Shown in pieces: positions 1 through 13,427 of a stretch of 64,000 bases of DNA. The DNA is from Dactylonectria macrodidyma (Eukaryota > Ascomycota > Sordariomycetes > Hypocreales > Nectriaceae): assembly GCA_020744425.1 (NCBI GenBank), contig JAGMUV010000007.1, forward strand, positions 1,054,001 through 1,118,000, written 5' to 3'. A model generated the notes under the pieces. It saw only the letters and a program-made list of their open reading frames with translations. It did no database searches and was not told the origin of the DNA. Position 1 is the first letter of the stretch. The number at the start of each line of letters is the position of its first letter. The translations under genes and the position numbers were made by a program.

Positions 1-389
1 GGTCGTGCCCGGCTTTGCTGTGCTTGGGAGCCCCCTCCAGGCTTGTGCTTGTCATCCACCAAGACACGCGCATCCTCGGGTTGCATCTCCCTCGTGATCC
101 TCCCGTCCCTGTCACAATATCGCATCCTATCCCCTTTTTGAGTTGTCATTACTCACGTTGCCTCAATATTTCGCCTACCCTCGGGAACTGGCACAACCCC
201 ACCGCCCGGTGACCTCCCTATCAAGCTCTAACCTTATATCCCCCTCCCGCCGACTCGGTACACTTGCACCCACCCCGCCTCATAGCTACCAACCATCCAT
301 CCTAGTACTGGAAGCCAGCTTGCAACTATTCCCAACATCTTCATCATACAGATTTATCCTTGACTTAACCTTTATCGCCAACAATCAGC
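1..389. other. Upstream region of the polyamine oxidase gene
   Basis: Pyrimidine-rich leader DNA with no convincing gene. The last 100 bases before the ATG at 390 are C/T-rich, as in many fungal 5' leaders. I see no clear TATA box. Confidence 0.5.
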
Positions 390-2307
390 ATGGATGCTTA
401 TTCTATATGTTACACTAGTCCTTCCAGGCGCAATTCTTCCAGGATTTACCAGGATCTCAGGTCTATTCGCCTCCACAGCCTTGTCGATCGCGACCAAGAT
501 CAACTGTTGGAGAAGTTCTCCACGATGGAAGGCATTGAACAGGTACGAAAACCATTATGAACGTGCCTGCCTCGGTGAGCCTCTAGTTTTTTGAGATCAA
601 CTCCATGACTTGATGTGTTGCGTGCGGCACATATCACTTGGCCGCCGATATCCTTATCATTCCCCGCCACCAGCCAACACACTATGTGTAACCATACTGA
701 CATACATTGGCAGCGAACCAAATGTGATCTCGCCTCAAAACCTCACGTTGCTGTGGTTGGCGCCGGACTTGCTGGCCTGCGATGTGCGGATATCCTCCTC
801 CAGTACGGCTTCAAGGTCACCATCGTCGAGGCTCGTGACCGTATTGGAGGCCGTTTGCACCAAGAGACCCTTCCCAACGGTCATCTGGTCGACATCGGCC
901 CCAACTGGATTCATGGCACAACAGATAACCCTATGCTGGATATCGCCAAGCAAACCAACACCGCAGTTGGCAGCTGGGACACTCGGTCGTATGTGTTTGA
1001 CCAGGCAGGCGACCTCTTCGATGTCGACGAGGGAGAGGCCTACACTACCCTGATGTGGGAAATCGTCCAAGCGGCTTTCAAGCACTCAAATACGTCATAC
1101 AAGGACATCCACTATGACGAGAGCTTGCACGACTTCTTTCGGCAAAAAGTTGTCGAGAAGATCCCTAATACGGAGAAGGATTACGAGAAGAAGCGGGAAA
1201 CCATAATGCAAATGTCTGAGATGTGGGGAGCCTTTATTGGAAGTCCCATCTTCAATCAAAGTCTGAAATTCTTCTGGCTGGAAGAGTGCATCGAGGGAGG
1301 TAAGTAGATCTTTGCTGTGTAGACACCACTGCTGCCACTGACGATATTTTGCCAGAGAACTTGTTCTGCGCTGGAACCTACAAGAAGGTTTTGGATGCCA
1401 TCGCGAAGCCAGTCCTGGAGGGTGTTGATATCAAGTTCAAGACCAAGGTACAGAGGATATCTTACCGCACAGATCCCGAAGAGAAGGTCAAGATTCAAGT
1501 GGAGGGCGGTCAAACGCTGGGCTTTGACGAAGTTGTTATCACAACTCCTCTGGGATGGCTAAAACGGAATCTCGATGCCTTCGAGCCTGCGCTTCCGGCT
1601 CGTATGACCAAAGCAATCCAAGCTATTAGCTACGGATGCCTCGAAAAGGTATGATAGGCTGATAATTACTGAACGTCCCATGTTGATCAGTCATGCAGGT
1701 CTACATCAGTTTCCCAAGCGCCTTTTGGCTCACACCCGATGGTGATGAGCGAAAGGTTCACGGTTTTGTTCAATGGATTTCCCCCAACTACGCCCCTGAA
1801 TCAAATCCGAAACAGTGGAATCAAGAAGTTGTCGATCTTGCTAGTCTCTCACCGGAAACTTCGCATCCCACTCTCCTATTCTACACCTATGGCGAGCAGT
1901 CGCAGTACCTTACCAGTCAGGTCGCGGGTCTCTCGAGCAAAGAGAGGGACGATTTTCTCATGGACTTCTTCAAGCCTTACTACTCCCGGCTGCCTCACTA
2001 TTCGGAAAACGACGTCAACTGCGAACCGATCAGCTTCATGGCCACAGACTGGCTTCACGATGAGCTTGCGGGCTTCGGCAGCTATAGCAATTTCCAGGTC
2101 GGTCTAGAGAACGGCGATGACGATATCCGGACGATGCGAGAGGGTCTGCCTAATCAGGGCTTGTGGCTGGCCGGAGAACACACGGCGCCGTTTGTGGGCC
2201 TGGGAACGGCCACCGGCGCGTACTGGAGCGGTGAGTCGGCGGGTAGGAGGATAGCGGAGACATATGGACGGACGAAGAGGAGGAGTCTTGGGCTTGGAAA
2301 CCTGTAA
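390..2307 (+). CDS. Flavin-containing polyamine oxidase (FMS1/CBP1-like)
   Basis: FAD-dependent amine oxidase expected to oxidise spermine/spermidine-type substrates. Four exons are proposed: 390-542, 714-1299, 1356-1648 and 1699-2307, all with GT-AG borders and matching phases, giving 546 residues. The Rossmann GxGxxG motif is at about residues 67-72 (VVGAGLAG) followed by an EARDRIGGR stretch, the hallmark of the monoamine/polyamine oxidase fold. The C-terminal FAD-binding segment WLAGEHTAPF...GYAYWSGE-type (here GAYWSGESAG) is also present. The sequence around the third junction (LEKVYISFP) is typical of the family. The first exon adds about 50 residues before the FAD domain; it was chosen because its ATG opens a frame that splices cleanly in phase into exon 2. 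There is no C-terminal SKL peroxisomal signal (ends GLGNL). The exact amine substrate cannot be read from sequence. Family call is firm; N-terminus is less so. Confidence 0.87.
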
Positions 2308-3722
2308 GGCACCTAGTCTTGGCTACCAATTACCAATGAGGACTCATCAATGGGAGGGGAAATTGGCTTGTTCACCTAGAATACAAGGCAGATAGATTCG
2401 AGCCAAAGCCACAACGATGTGATACCTAGCTCAAGCCGCTTGATCAGTGTTTGGCTCGTGGATGTAGATGCTCGCGTGAGCTGGTGTCCGTGATGACCTA
2501 ACTCCATACGGAACCGCCACGACTCGGTTCCTGAATCGTGTGGATGCTTGTCTCTGTTGTCTTGTTCCTTTCAGGCAGAGGAAAGTGCAGCGGACAGAAG
2601 GAGTGAGACGGAGGGTGTCATGAAGGGCACCATGCCTGCATCAACCAGCAATATTGCGACATGGTGTCCCGAAACAATGCAGCCAATCTGATCGAACGGT
2701 AAAAGATACACGCCTACAAGGGACCCATTACATGATAGGTACCTAGCCAAGGCAGCGGAACGGCTAGGGTACCACTGGACTTCTAAACTATGCGCTTACA
2801 CATCCATGCAGCGCACCTCCTTTGTCCTACATTGTACTATTGAATGTGTTCAGTGTTCAGCGGCATGGTCTATGAGAAGGGTGGTCTTGGTGGCGTGGCC
2901 ATGACGCCTATCAGTGATCCGTTATCAATTAAGCCGGTTATCCATCTAGCCGCCCACTTGAGAGTCAGTCTGATGCACGGGTCAAATGATGCTCCATGAC
3001 CGCCTTGAAGAGGAAAGAGTCGGTGGCTCTCACGTCACCATAGCCGCTAAAACACCATGCGTGGACCCCTGGAGGCGAGTCACGAGCCCATGCTTATAGC
3101 GGATCAAGCGTTGGGCCTCCAGAACATCACCCGCCGCTTGGGGGTGAGCTCGGGCAGACAAGGGAGCCTAGACCAGCCACTGCGTTCCCCAAAGCCCCAA
3201 ACCCCTCCTCCTCGGTGGCGGGCGGCTCCACCTGTACAAGGTAGGTAGTTCCTTGTACTGCGTTACGCCGCCTCAGCCATACCGTTCTGGCCGAGACCCG
3301 ACACTTTGGACCCTTTGGGGGGGAAACTTGGACAACCTTTACCTCCTTCACACAACCAACTCTATCTCCAACCCTGAGCTGCCACAGCCACGGCCCTTGA
3401 ATTCTGCTGCTCCATCAAAACTTCTTCGCACACTTCTGTGCCTGTCAAAACTCTCTTCATCAAGCCTCATCCGAGCCATCCATGGTCTTTCCTCTCCTCT
3501 AATCATGCTCTACGGCCCCGCATCTGGCCGGGGGTCTACTGATAGCACGCCGACGCCGACGCCGGCTCTGCCTAGAGGTTGACACTGTCGACTGCTCACC
3601 TCACGAGCCGCTGACCGTCTCTTTCTTTCATCTCCAAGTATCCCTAATTTTTCAACTTCTGCTGCGAGGGTAGCCATCGCAAAAGCTTTTCCCTGGACTC
3701 GAGAGCCCGCCTCGTCGACATC
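2308..3722. other. Intergenic region between amine oxidase and ATG2
   Basis: About 1.4 kb without a credible gene. The last 450 bases before ATG2 are C/T-rich and look like promoter and 5' leader. A GGTAGGTAG motif lies at 3240-3248. Confidence 0.5.
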
Positions 3723-6700
3723 ATGGCCATGTTTTTCCAGTCGTTCCAGAGCTCCTCTATGCCCAAGAGGCTGCTCCGGTATGCCTTGTCTAGGCTGGAG
3801 CTCCTTGACGCCGAGGCGTTGGATATGGAGAACCTGGACCTCGCGCTGGGAAGGAATACGGTTTTCGAGTTTCGCGATGTTGGTATCAAGGTCAAGGTAT
3901 GCTTCCCCCACACTCGTCGACATGTTTCCATCGCTAACATCCCGCGCAGAAACTCGAGAAGTTGCTGCAGCTTCCCGCCACTTTCAAGCTACAGAAAGCC
4001 AAGGTCCTTCTCCTCCGAGTCACCATCCCGATGGATTTTTACACAAGCCCTATAACCGTCGAGGTCGATGGCGTCGATATCGCTTTGCAAGTTCTGGGGG
4101 CCGAGCCCAAACCTAGTCGCACACCCGGTACTAAGACACCCGAGGACATCACAATCGTGCCCAATACAGTCGATCTTGCGCAATCTTTCCTGGAGACTCA
4201 ACCATCTTCAGAGCGCCGAAAACTTGAAGACGCCCTAGCGGCCGAGACCCAGGACCTCGGCGCCTCATTCACGACGAGCGATGACGGAAGCGAGGAAGAG
4301 TCGACGCTTGGAACCGGTCAGCCGCTTTCACTGCCTGCCTTCCTGGCAGACTTTCTCCATGGCATAGTGGATCGCATGCAGATCAAGATAAAGGGTATCA
4401 CTTTCCAGCTGGATGTCGAAGTACCTGTCGAGCCGAGCTCGCCAACCACCGAACTAGTGTCGTTCCAGATCGCTCTAGAGGATATCGATGTCGAAGGTGT
4501 CACTACACACTCTGAAGCCAAGGGTGGATCACCCATAATAGTGCACAAGGAGGGCAAGCGTCACATCTCATTGTCCAATGTTCAGGCATATCTTATCTCT
4601 GAAGCGAACGTCTTTTCCGCGCTGGCGCGATCCCCATCCATGACATCCCCGTCCGTCTCCTCCTCTCCAGCCATGACGAGGAATCCTCCTTCTCGCGAAG
4701 CCACCACTCTATCACAAGGCAGCTTCCATGACGAGCCTATGGCATCATCACAACAAAGTTTTCAAGGGCGCCTTGAAGACCCTGACGATACTTACGAACC
4801 CAATTTTCCCCTCGGCGATAGCGAAGAGGCGCTGGATATCCCATACGATCTTTCCGACCCCGCCGATGATGATCTTGATGACAGCCCGGCCACTCCCAAA
4901 GCCTCCATGTATCATGACTTCAACAACCCATCGCCTCCGGGACCTGAGGAGGAGGAGGAAAAGGAAGAGTTCGAGGAACCCATCGAAGAGCCCGTGTTTC
5001 ACTCAACCGTGGGTCTCGCTGATCGCGCTTCGTACTCGGCGGCATATGAAGAGGGTAGGCCACAATGGACAAGCGTTGAACAAGAGTCCAGATCAGCTCC
5101 AGCGTTAGACTTCCCGTTCCGCCCAGCTTTTACGGATGCATTGAGACCACCATCCCCAGATCAGCCCCTCGCCCTATCCATCTCCTCCCAAGGCAGCTTA
5201 GGGGTCGACTCAACTGGAGACCTCGCCGAATCTCACGTATACACGCACGAAGAAGCCGAGAGCATGTACATGAGCGCATTTTCTCAAAACGACCCCCAAG
5301 CCTCAACAGCTTTATCACCTGCCGCCTCGCAGCACACTCTTCCACCACCTGAATCAAATGCAGAGCTGTTTAAATCAACTACAGAGGAAGTGAAGCGTCC
5401 CGTACAGGAAGTGAGGTCACCAGTGGAGGAAACGAAGCCCATTGTGGAGGAAGCTCAGCCGCCTGCGGACGAAGCGAAGACGCCTGTGGATGAAGTGAAG
5501 TCGTTTATAGAGGAAGCGAAGCAAAAACAAGACGATATCAGTCCGACAACTGAGCAAACGAAGTCAACGGTGGAAGCGGTGGATAAGACGCAAGCCGAAG
5601 ACGCGATCCCCATATCCGAACCAGAGACACCTCGAGCAGTGATGCCTGGTGGATGGGGCGATGACACTGACGCTGACGACTCGTCGCCTTCGATTATCCT
5701 CGAATCTTCTATATCAAAGGACCACTCAACTCCTGTAAAGGACGGTCCACCAACAGAATCCTCGGACAGTGACTCCTCTTCTCCGGCCTTCTCTCGAGCC
5801 TGTATTGCTGATCTAGACTCGGAGCGCCCAAGTACACCGTCAAAATCGCAAGATGATGTGCCTACGCCAAAGGGCCCAACCCGACTCGTCAAGGAGATCT
5901 TCAACCTGAAGACTATCTCTATATACGTACCATCGCAACACCAGCACATTCAAGTCCAAGCGGCATCAGCAGAGTCGATAGCCCACCTGTCCCAGTCTTT
6001 AGGGCGATCAGTGTATCCTCAAGCACCAGGTGCATTTTCAGTCTACGGAGCCGCGTCGACATCGCCACAGAGCCCTCCAACGTCAGCCTCAAGCTCGGAC
6101 AACACGCTCGAGGTCGCTCTTTCTCCCATCAACATTAACTTTGACACATCCCTTGGTTTCCTCCTTGCGATGGTCGTTGGGAAGTTACTTGAAGCTATCA
6201 AGGAGAACAAGCCACCCGTTGCTGCTCAAGGTGGCGAGCAACAAGTACCGCCGAAGAAGGCCTCGAACATCAAGATCACGCTCGAAGAGATCAAGCTCAG
6301 CTTTCTCAATAGGCTAGGCGGGGTCTCAGATACCCCTGAGCGTTACTTGGACCCTACGGCATTTATCTTTGACGAGGAGGTACTGTTGAGCACAACACTT
6401 CAGAACCTGACAATATCGATGTCTCCCACCGAAATTGCGTCGAAGAGAACTGGTCGAGGCCAGCCATCCTCGCAACCGGCTATTCTAACCAAGATTGACC
6501 TCCAGAAATTCCGCTTTGGGTATGCAAACGACGATATCGTATCTTTCGACAGTGGCAGACCTATGAGTACGTCAGTCAGAGACACTTTCCTCTCTTCCGG
6601 TACGGACGTCGGCATCAAGATTGTTCAGTCAGCCGACAGTATTAAAACCGAAATTGAAACACTGCCCCTTGTGGTCCAGGTCGACTTGCAACGACTAGAC

Positions 6701-9700
6701 GAAACCTTCAGCTGGTTTGGCGGATTGAGTAGCTTCCTGAACATGAGCGCTTCTATTGCATCGAGCCCTTCGCCCACACCAAAGCCAACAATGGTCTCCC
6801 AGCCGAAGCCAAGGGGAGTTCGCTTTGATACCCCAATCGACCCTACTGACAAATCTGCTGCTTCGGAAAACAAAGTCAATCTCAGGATTGGAGGCGCCTT
6901 CGTTGAACTTGTTGGCAGAGACTGCAGTGTCGCGGCTGAGTCGAGCGCCATCAAACTAGTCAGCCGGGAAGAAGGAATCGGTATGGCTTGCAGCATGATG
7001 CGGGTTTCCGGACCATTTTTGAGGAACTCGCAAGCGGACCCAGCCATCAGTACCGAGATCAGTGGTGTCCGCATTGATTTCTTGACAGCGCCCCAAGACA
7101 AGGACTTGGAGAGGCTTCTGGAACTTATTATCCCTACCAAGGTTAAATTCGATCACGGAAATGATGAAATCATGGTAGACACGCTCTTACGTCAGAGGAG
7201 GAAAGGCTCTGTCTTGAGAGCTTCAGTCGACGCAGTCAATGTCCGTGTCCAGAACATGGCTCAACTCTCAGTTCTTCCAACTCTTGGAGAAGAAATCGCA
7301 AAGCTGTCAGCAGTCGCCAAGTACCTGCCAGAGGATGATAGGCCTGGACTTCTGACCCTTGGAAAGATTCAGAAAGTGAGCGTGAGCCTAGGTTTTGGTG
7401 GCAATCTGGGACATTTGGGCGCCGAAATCAACGACTTCAATGTTGGCCACATCACTATGCCCTCGCTTGTTGCCATTGCGATCCACGGTATTTCTGTCAA
7501 GAGAAACCATTCCGAGGAATTAGTGGGCAGCTCGACATACGCCCTTTCAGAAATACCGTCTCGAGGACCTGTCATCATGGCCAGAATGATTGGAGACGAG
7601 ATTGAGCCCGTCATCAAGTTGAAGATGCAAGATCTGAATATCGAATACCGAGTCCCCACGATAATGGATCTATTGGACCTGGGCGAAGATGCAACTCCAC
7701 AGGATTTCGAAGCCAGTCTTGCCGCATCCGTGGCGAGCCTAGGAGACCAAGCGCACCATGCCTTAACACGAGAACCCGGTTCTCCTGGGTCTGAGAAGAC
7801 GAAGGCTGGAAAGCCAATGACTCTGGACATTGGCTTCAGAGATTGCTTGCTTGGGCTGAACCCCCTTGGACAACTTTCAAGGATGGTCATTGCACTTACA
7901 GATGCCCATCTTGTGGCTGTGCTCCCAAAAGATGTAGACACGAACGCGGTATTCAACATCAACAAAGCATCGATTCTTCTAATTGATGACATTTCACAGC
8001 TGACGGAGGAAGCTCTGCCAATCAGCCAACGACCTCGCGCCTCGTCTTCGACTTCTCGACAAGTGGCAAATATGTGCGCGCGAGGTTATGTGGATATTTG
8101 CTATATCTCTTCGGCAAAAGTAGTTGTGGATGTCAGTGCTGGTGAGGATGGAGGAAGGCGAGTGAATGTCGAACTTCGAGACGATCTCCTTGTCTTGGAA
8201 ACCTGTGCAGATTCTACCCAGACACTCATCTCCTTGGCCAACGCTCTGAAACCTCCTACGCCCCCGAGCAAGGAGAACAAATACCGAACCAACGTAATCC
8301 CTGTCCAGGATCTCCTCGCTTCCATATCAGCCGAGGCATTTGGCAAGCCAGAGGGGGAATATGACTTCGATCAAGACTTTGCTGGTGCCCAGGAACTCGC
8401 GGGTAGTGGTTCGGATATTGACTTCGCCACTAATAGTCCACTGCAAGTTGAATCGCAATTCTATGATGATGAACCAACCGGAGAAGAACTTTTCGATGCC
8501 ACGAACAGCTCTATTCTATCTCATGGAACGACGATGCAAGATACCAACGAGGGGGTTCTACTGACCGGGTTCGATGTGTCATCAGGAAACCAGAGCCAAG
8601 ACTCTGGCGATATGGATGACCTTGTCATACACGAAGACTACTACGAGCGCGACTCGTCAAAGGATGGCAAGGCTAAGGTCTGGAACTCGAACAGGAACAC
8701 ATACGACAGGGCGCCTGCAGAACTTGTGAGGCGCAGCCCCTTGACTGTGTCCGTTCGGGATGTCCATGTCATTTGGAATCTTTTCGATGGCTATGACTGG
8801 ACACATACTCGAGATGTCATCACCAAGGCGGTCCAAGATGTGGAGACTAAGGCATACGAGCGCCAGGCCCAGGCCCATGTGTATGAAGAGGAACTGGAAG
8901 ACGAAGAAGCTATCGGAGACTTCCTCTTCAACTCTATCTACATCGGCATTCCAGCAAACCGTGATCCTCAGGAGCTATCCCGAGCAATCAATGAGGGTCT
9001 CAATGACAATGCAACCGAAACCGAATCCATTGCGACCACAGCATTCACGTCATCGACTAACCGGACTGTACGTTCCCGTCATCCGAGATCAAAGCGGCTC
9101 AGACTCAAGCGCAGCAAGCACCACAAAATCACCTTTGAACTACAAGGCGTGAATGTGGATTTGATTTCATTCCCACCCGATTCTGGCGAGACTATGAGCA
9201 GTATCGACGTGAGAGTGAACACTTTAGATGTTTTCGATCATGTCCCAACATCGACCTGGAAGAAATTTGCAACCTATGACCAAGATATGGGAGAGCGTGA
9301 GATGGGTACCAGCATGGTTCATCTTGAGTTGCTGAACGTCAAACCACAACCCAGCCTCGAGGCATCGGAAATTGTGCTGCGGGCGACAGTGCTGCCTTTG
9401 AGGCTACACGTTGATCAAGATGCCCTTGACTTCATTACTCGATTTTTCGAGTTCAAGGACGACAAGGTGCCTGTTCACTCTTCTCCAAGTGATGTGCCTT
9501 TCCTCCAACGTGCCGAGGTCAACGACGTGCCCGTGAAACTTGACTTCAAACCAAAGCGTGTGGACTATGCAGGACTCCGTTCTGGGCACACGACCGAGTT
9601 CATGAACTTTATCGTTCTAGAAGAGTCTAGGCTGGTCTTGCGACATGTCATCATCTATGGTGTTTCTGGATTTGATAGACTTGGCAAGACGCTGAACGAC

Positions 9701-10383
9701 ATCTGGACGCCCGAAGTCAAGGCCAATCAGCTTCCTGGTGTCCTAGCCGGCCTAGCCCCTGTCCGCTCAATCGTTAATGTCGGCAGTGGCTTCAAAGACT
9801 TGGTTGAGATCCCACTTCGCGAGTACAAGAAGGATGGCCGAGTGATTCGCAGCATTTCAAAGGGTGCGGCTGCATTTGCTCGCACAACTGGCACCGAGAT
9901 TGTCAAGCTAGGTGCCAAGATCGCCGTCGGAACTCAGTATGCGCTACAAGGTGCTGAGGGCATGCTTTCAGAGCCACAGCAGTCCGAGGGTTCCTGGGAG
10001 GATGACGACCTCGACCCGGAGGAAAAGAAGCAGATATCGCTTTATGCCGACCAACCCACTGGCGTCATCTCTGGCATTCGCGGCGGGTACCGCTCCCTAA
10101 CGCGAGACGTGAACTTAGCTCGTGACGCCATCATTGCTGTACCAGGCGAGGTCATGGGAAGCCAGTCGGCAGGAGGGGCAGCCAGGGCAGTATTGAGGCG
10201 TGCCCCAACCATCATCTTCAGACCAGCAGTTGGTGTTACCAAGGCCATTGGACAAACCTTGATGGGAGCGACAAATTCGATCGACCCTAACAATCGGCGT
10301 CGAATCGAAGAGGTAAACATTCTTTCTTGTCTGTTACACGTGAACCTTTGCTAATGACTCTACAGAAATACAAAAAACACTAA
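3723..10383 (+). CDS. ATG2: Autophagy-related lipid transfer protein ATG2
   Basis: ATG2 is a rod-shaped bridge-like lipid transfer protein that tethers ER exit sites to the growing phagophore with ATG9 and ATG18. Exons: 3723-3896, 3950-10312 and a tiny last exon 10366-10383, giving 2184 residues, normal for filamentous fungi. The N-terminus ([29 protein letters not shown]) is a chorein-type start typical of ATG2/VPS13. The C-terminus, about residues 2080-2180, carries the ATG_C amphipathic region (VPGEVMGS...APTIIFRP...[10 protein letters not shown]). Residues 250-650 are acidic, Ser/Pro-rich and probably disordered; inside them, at about 537-585 (nt 5384-5530), lie seven near-perfect heptads of the type EEVKxPV. 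Exon 1 is placed by the strong GTATGC donor and CAG acceptor, and its translation joins smoothly ([22 protein letters not shown]). The gene converges on the GT8 gene downstream. Identification is very secure. Confidence 0.96.
5384..5530 (+). repeat. Seven 21-bp coding repeats in ATG2
   Basis: Seven consecutive 7-residue units of the pattern (E/D)E(V/A/T)(K/R/Q)xPV can be aligned without gaps: [49 protein letters not shown]. At DNA level the core GAGGAAGCGAAG-like unit recurs every 21 bases. It sits in the disordered acidic part of ATG2. Confidence 0.85.
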
Positions 10384-10955
10384 ACGCGAGGACGAATCCC
10401 GGATCTCACGAATCCCATGATTGAAGAGATCGTATGCTAGTCATAACACGAACACATGGCAGAGCACCCCCGTTACGATTTACACTTGCCCAAATTTTGC
10501 CATTTTTTACATGGTCAATTCCTTTTGTTTACCATTTTCTTGCACAGATAGCGGGTTTGGCTTGAGGCATCTCACACTTGAAGAATACAGTCATGCATCC
10601 ATCCACGATAGATTGGCGAAGACGAACGCCTGCTGATTACACTATTTACATGCCGAACTTGAGAAAGACAGTCATGGGGTGTTTATACGGGAGTTGGATT
10701 TCAAGGGTAGTGCGTGACTGCTGTGAAAGGAATGGGTTGTTAGCGTTTCTTATGATGAGGCATTTGGCAGGCAGATATTTTGTTTTCTATAGATGATACC
10801 TATTCAGAATGATACCAATGTTACGTGTGACGCCTCGTCAAAAGCCGCATGGCCTATATCTTCGCCTCGGGGCTTACCTGCCATCAGGATCACATTCTCA
10901 CCACCTCCAACGCCTCGCAGTCCCTTACAAAAATGTCCGTTTCATAGATGGTCTA
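10384..10955. other. Convergent intergenic region ATG2 / GT8
   Basis: Shared 3' flanking DNA of two converging genes. Nothing gene-like or RNA-like was seen. Confidence 0.5.
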
Positions 10956-11988
10956 TCAGAACCGGTCGCTGATTCCCTTGCTCTTCTCTTGTACCTTTCT
11001 CTCCTGGTTCGCATCAATCCACCACTTGTGCGACTCCTCGGTGCCGACCCACTCGCCCTTGTCATCGACCTCGTCCCACGGCTTCGGGCTCAAGATGTAG
11101 TGGATGTTCTTGACCTGGTCGTCGCGCCAGATGGGGTCGTGGACGCCCTTCCAGCGCAGGGTCTTGAGGGCGTTGTAGACGTAGGGCAGGGGCACCCAGC
11201 GGCCGCGGTAGAGGTCGGACAGCAGCGACTGGTCGGCAAAGTCCATGTTGGCGGCGTCGGCCTCCATGTGGGCGACGATCTGGTCGTAGAGCACTGCCGA
11301 CGGGTTGACGACCTGCAGGCCGCCGTTCATGAAGCCAAGTGGGCCGACGGCCGGGTCGATGCCGTCGGTCTGGGCGGCGTCGGGACTGGCGTGCTGGAAG
11401 GTGAAGGCGCAGCTCTCAGGTACCCAGTTCTTGGGATAGTGCGGCTTCTTAAGCGGGTTGCAGACGCAGGCGTGGCCGGCGGCGAAGACGCGCTTGCTCG
11501 TCTCACGATCGCCTTTCTCGCTGATGGAGGGGGGGTCGAGCTCCAGGTCCATCAGCTCGTCCATGTTGCGCAGGACAAGCATGTCCGAGTCAAGCTGCAC
11601 GACGCGGGTGTACTCGGTCAGCGAGAAGGGCGTGAGTTTGCTCCAGCAATCGTAGAAGCGCGGGTCGTTGGAGTAGTCGCGGCCGGCTGTCGGCAGCAGG
11701 TAGGGGATGTGCTGGACGGCGATGCCGCGGGCGCGCAGGGCGGCGAGGCCCTCCTCAGGGAACGAGTCGGTGTACAGGGCGACGAGAGGGTATCGTGACT
11801 TAGCACGCTGCAGCGAGTGGTGCAGCGTGAGGAGGCCGGAGAGGTAGTCGAGGTTCGTGATGAGGGTTGTCCAGACTACAAGAGCTTTAGTTAGTTAACA
11901 TGTCCCAGATGCTGAAGCAGTTACCATTTGCGCCGTATAACCTACCTTTGTCTGAGTCGACAACTCGTTTCCTCTCTGCTTGTGCCAT
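10956..11988 (-). CDS. Glycosyltransferase family 8 (glycogenin-like)
   Basis: Retaining GT-A glycosyltransferase that uses a nucleotide sugar and a divalent metal. Two exons: 11988-11925 and 11875-10956, with a 49-nt intron (GTAACT...TTGTAG), giving 327 residues. The joined start reads ...GANVWTTLITNLDYLSG, the usual GT8 beta-strand after a short lead, followed by the LVALYTDSF block. The DxD metal/nucleotide-binding motif is at D117-S-D119 (VVQLDSDMLVL). GFMNGGLQVVNPS and DFADQSLLSDLY are further GT8 blocks. No signal peptide or membrane segment is seen, which fits a soluble enzyme. Related fungal proteins are often annotated as glycogenin, galactinol-synthase-like or GNT1-like; the acceptor cannot be decided here. 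It has no long C-terminal glycogen-synthase-binding tail, so true glycogenin is less likely. Confidence 0.88.
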
Positions 11989-13394
11989 TTTTGTCGATGC
12001 TCCTGTGAGGTTGCTAGATGATGCAAGAGTAAGGATTTCTGTAGTTGAAGGGAGGAGGATGTCGCGGAGTTCCGGAGGTGGGGGAGGGGCGGGCAGAGCT
12101 AACCCAAAAACCAGAAGCAGCGCAACAAAATAGTTGGGGAATTTCTTGCGGTGGATTACACTGCGTAGAATAAGTATGCACCGTTCTCCCTGAGCAATTT
12201 GTAAGGTGAGTTATTCGGACATCACGTTCACGGTCGGGTCCTGGTGTTGCTCGATGAGGTTGATGGCGGGGTAGCTACCTCTCACAAACTTGCCATGACG
12301 CAATTGACAAGATCGCGACTGGAACCAAGGATGCTAGCTACTGAGGTAGGAAGGTTGTCTGCTGCTTACACGCATCAGCTACCCACCAAACATAGCTTGC
12401 TCTTGCTTCAGTACTTATTTCTCTCGAGATCCCGAAGAATCTAGGCCGATCGCTTGATCTTCTCCCTGTAGCCTCATCGGAGAAGAGCAGACAGTCCCAC
12501 TCATGTCAACCTATCGATCAATGATGCTTCAAATACAAGGGCGACAAATCAAGCCAAGCTGTCGCCATGCGTTATCGTGGCAGGAAACCCTCGATAAGGT
12601 AGCTAGCGATCACCGGTAACCGGTCCGGTGTCGTGCAGCTTTGAATAAGACCATAACCCAGAAGAGAGAATGAACGCCCTTGGGAATGAATCGGCCGTGT
12701 TAGTCGATGCTCCGGATGCCCCAACTGAGCAACACCCTCATTGTGCCGGGTAATTCAGGAAACGGATCTCCCCGCCGCATCCATACTTGATGTGGTCATC
12801 AGGCCAGCCGGAACGAGAATGGACGCTCCCTCCAACGGGACAGGATTCGCGGCCTCTGGTGTGGCATCGCAGGTGCATTCATCATGTATAAGCCCACCAT
12901 CTGGACATGGCGCCGCGAATTGGAGAGCGGCCGCCAGCAATCATATGTCGGATCATCCGGCTTGGTAGTCTGCACGATGCGAATGCGAAACAAAAGCAGT
13001 CAGAAGCTTGCATATGAGACAAGGAGGGGACGACGCAAGCGACGGCGACACTAATGCCACAGCGATGGAGTGTCCGGGCCGTGGCGGAGGACCTAACAAG
13101 ATAATGCAATGCAATGCTCAAAGGCAGAAGAAGCTCTGGCAGTCCTGGGGAAGATTCCACCTCCAATGCGCCATGATACGCACTCATACGCCCCAATCAC
13201 GACGAGGAGAAATGGAAAGCCGTAGTGGATGGACGCTGTACCAGTACTCTGCGGTACATGGCCAGGTCATGGACGGGATCGGACGAGCTGTCACGATAGT
13301 GGTGTTGACGGAAGAGGGGTAAATGTACAAGACCGTACGAGACTCTTCCTCACAATATATGGCTTGTGTCTTTGTTCTCTGGGATTCGGGATAC

Positions 13395-13427
13395 AAAAAA
13401 AAAACTAAAAAAAAAATAAAAAAAAAC
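13395..13427. repeat. Interrupted poly-A tract
   Basis: Three runs of about 9-10 A separated by CT and T. Simple low-complexity DNA; no flanking features of a retroposed element were recognised. Confidence 0.7.

Noticed and set aside
10809..11798. Long plus-strand frame (329 codons)
   Set aside because: It is the antisense shadow of the GT8 exon, whose minus-strand translation has clear motifs.
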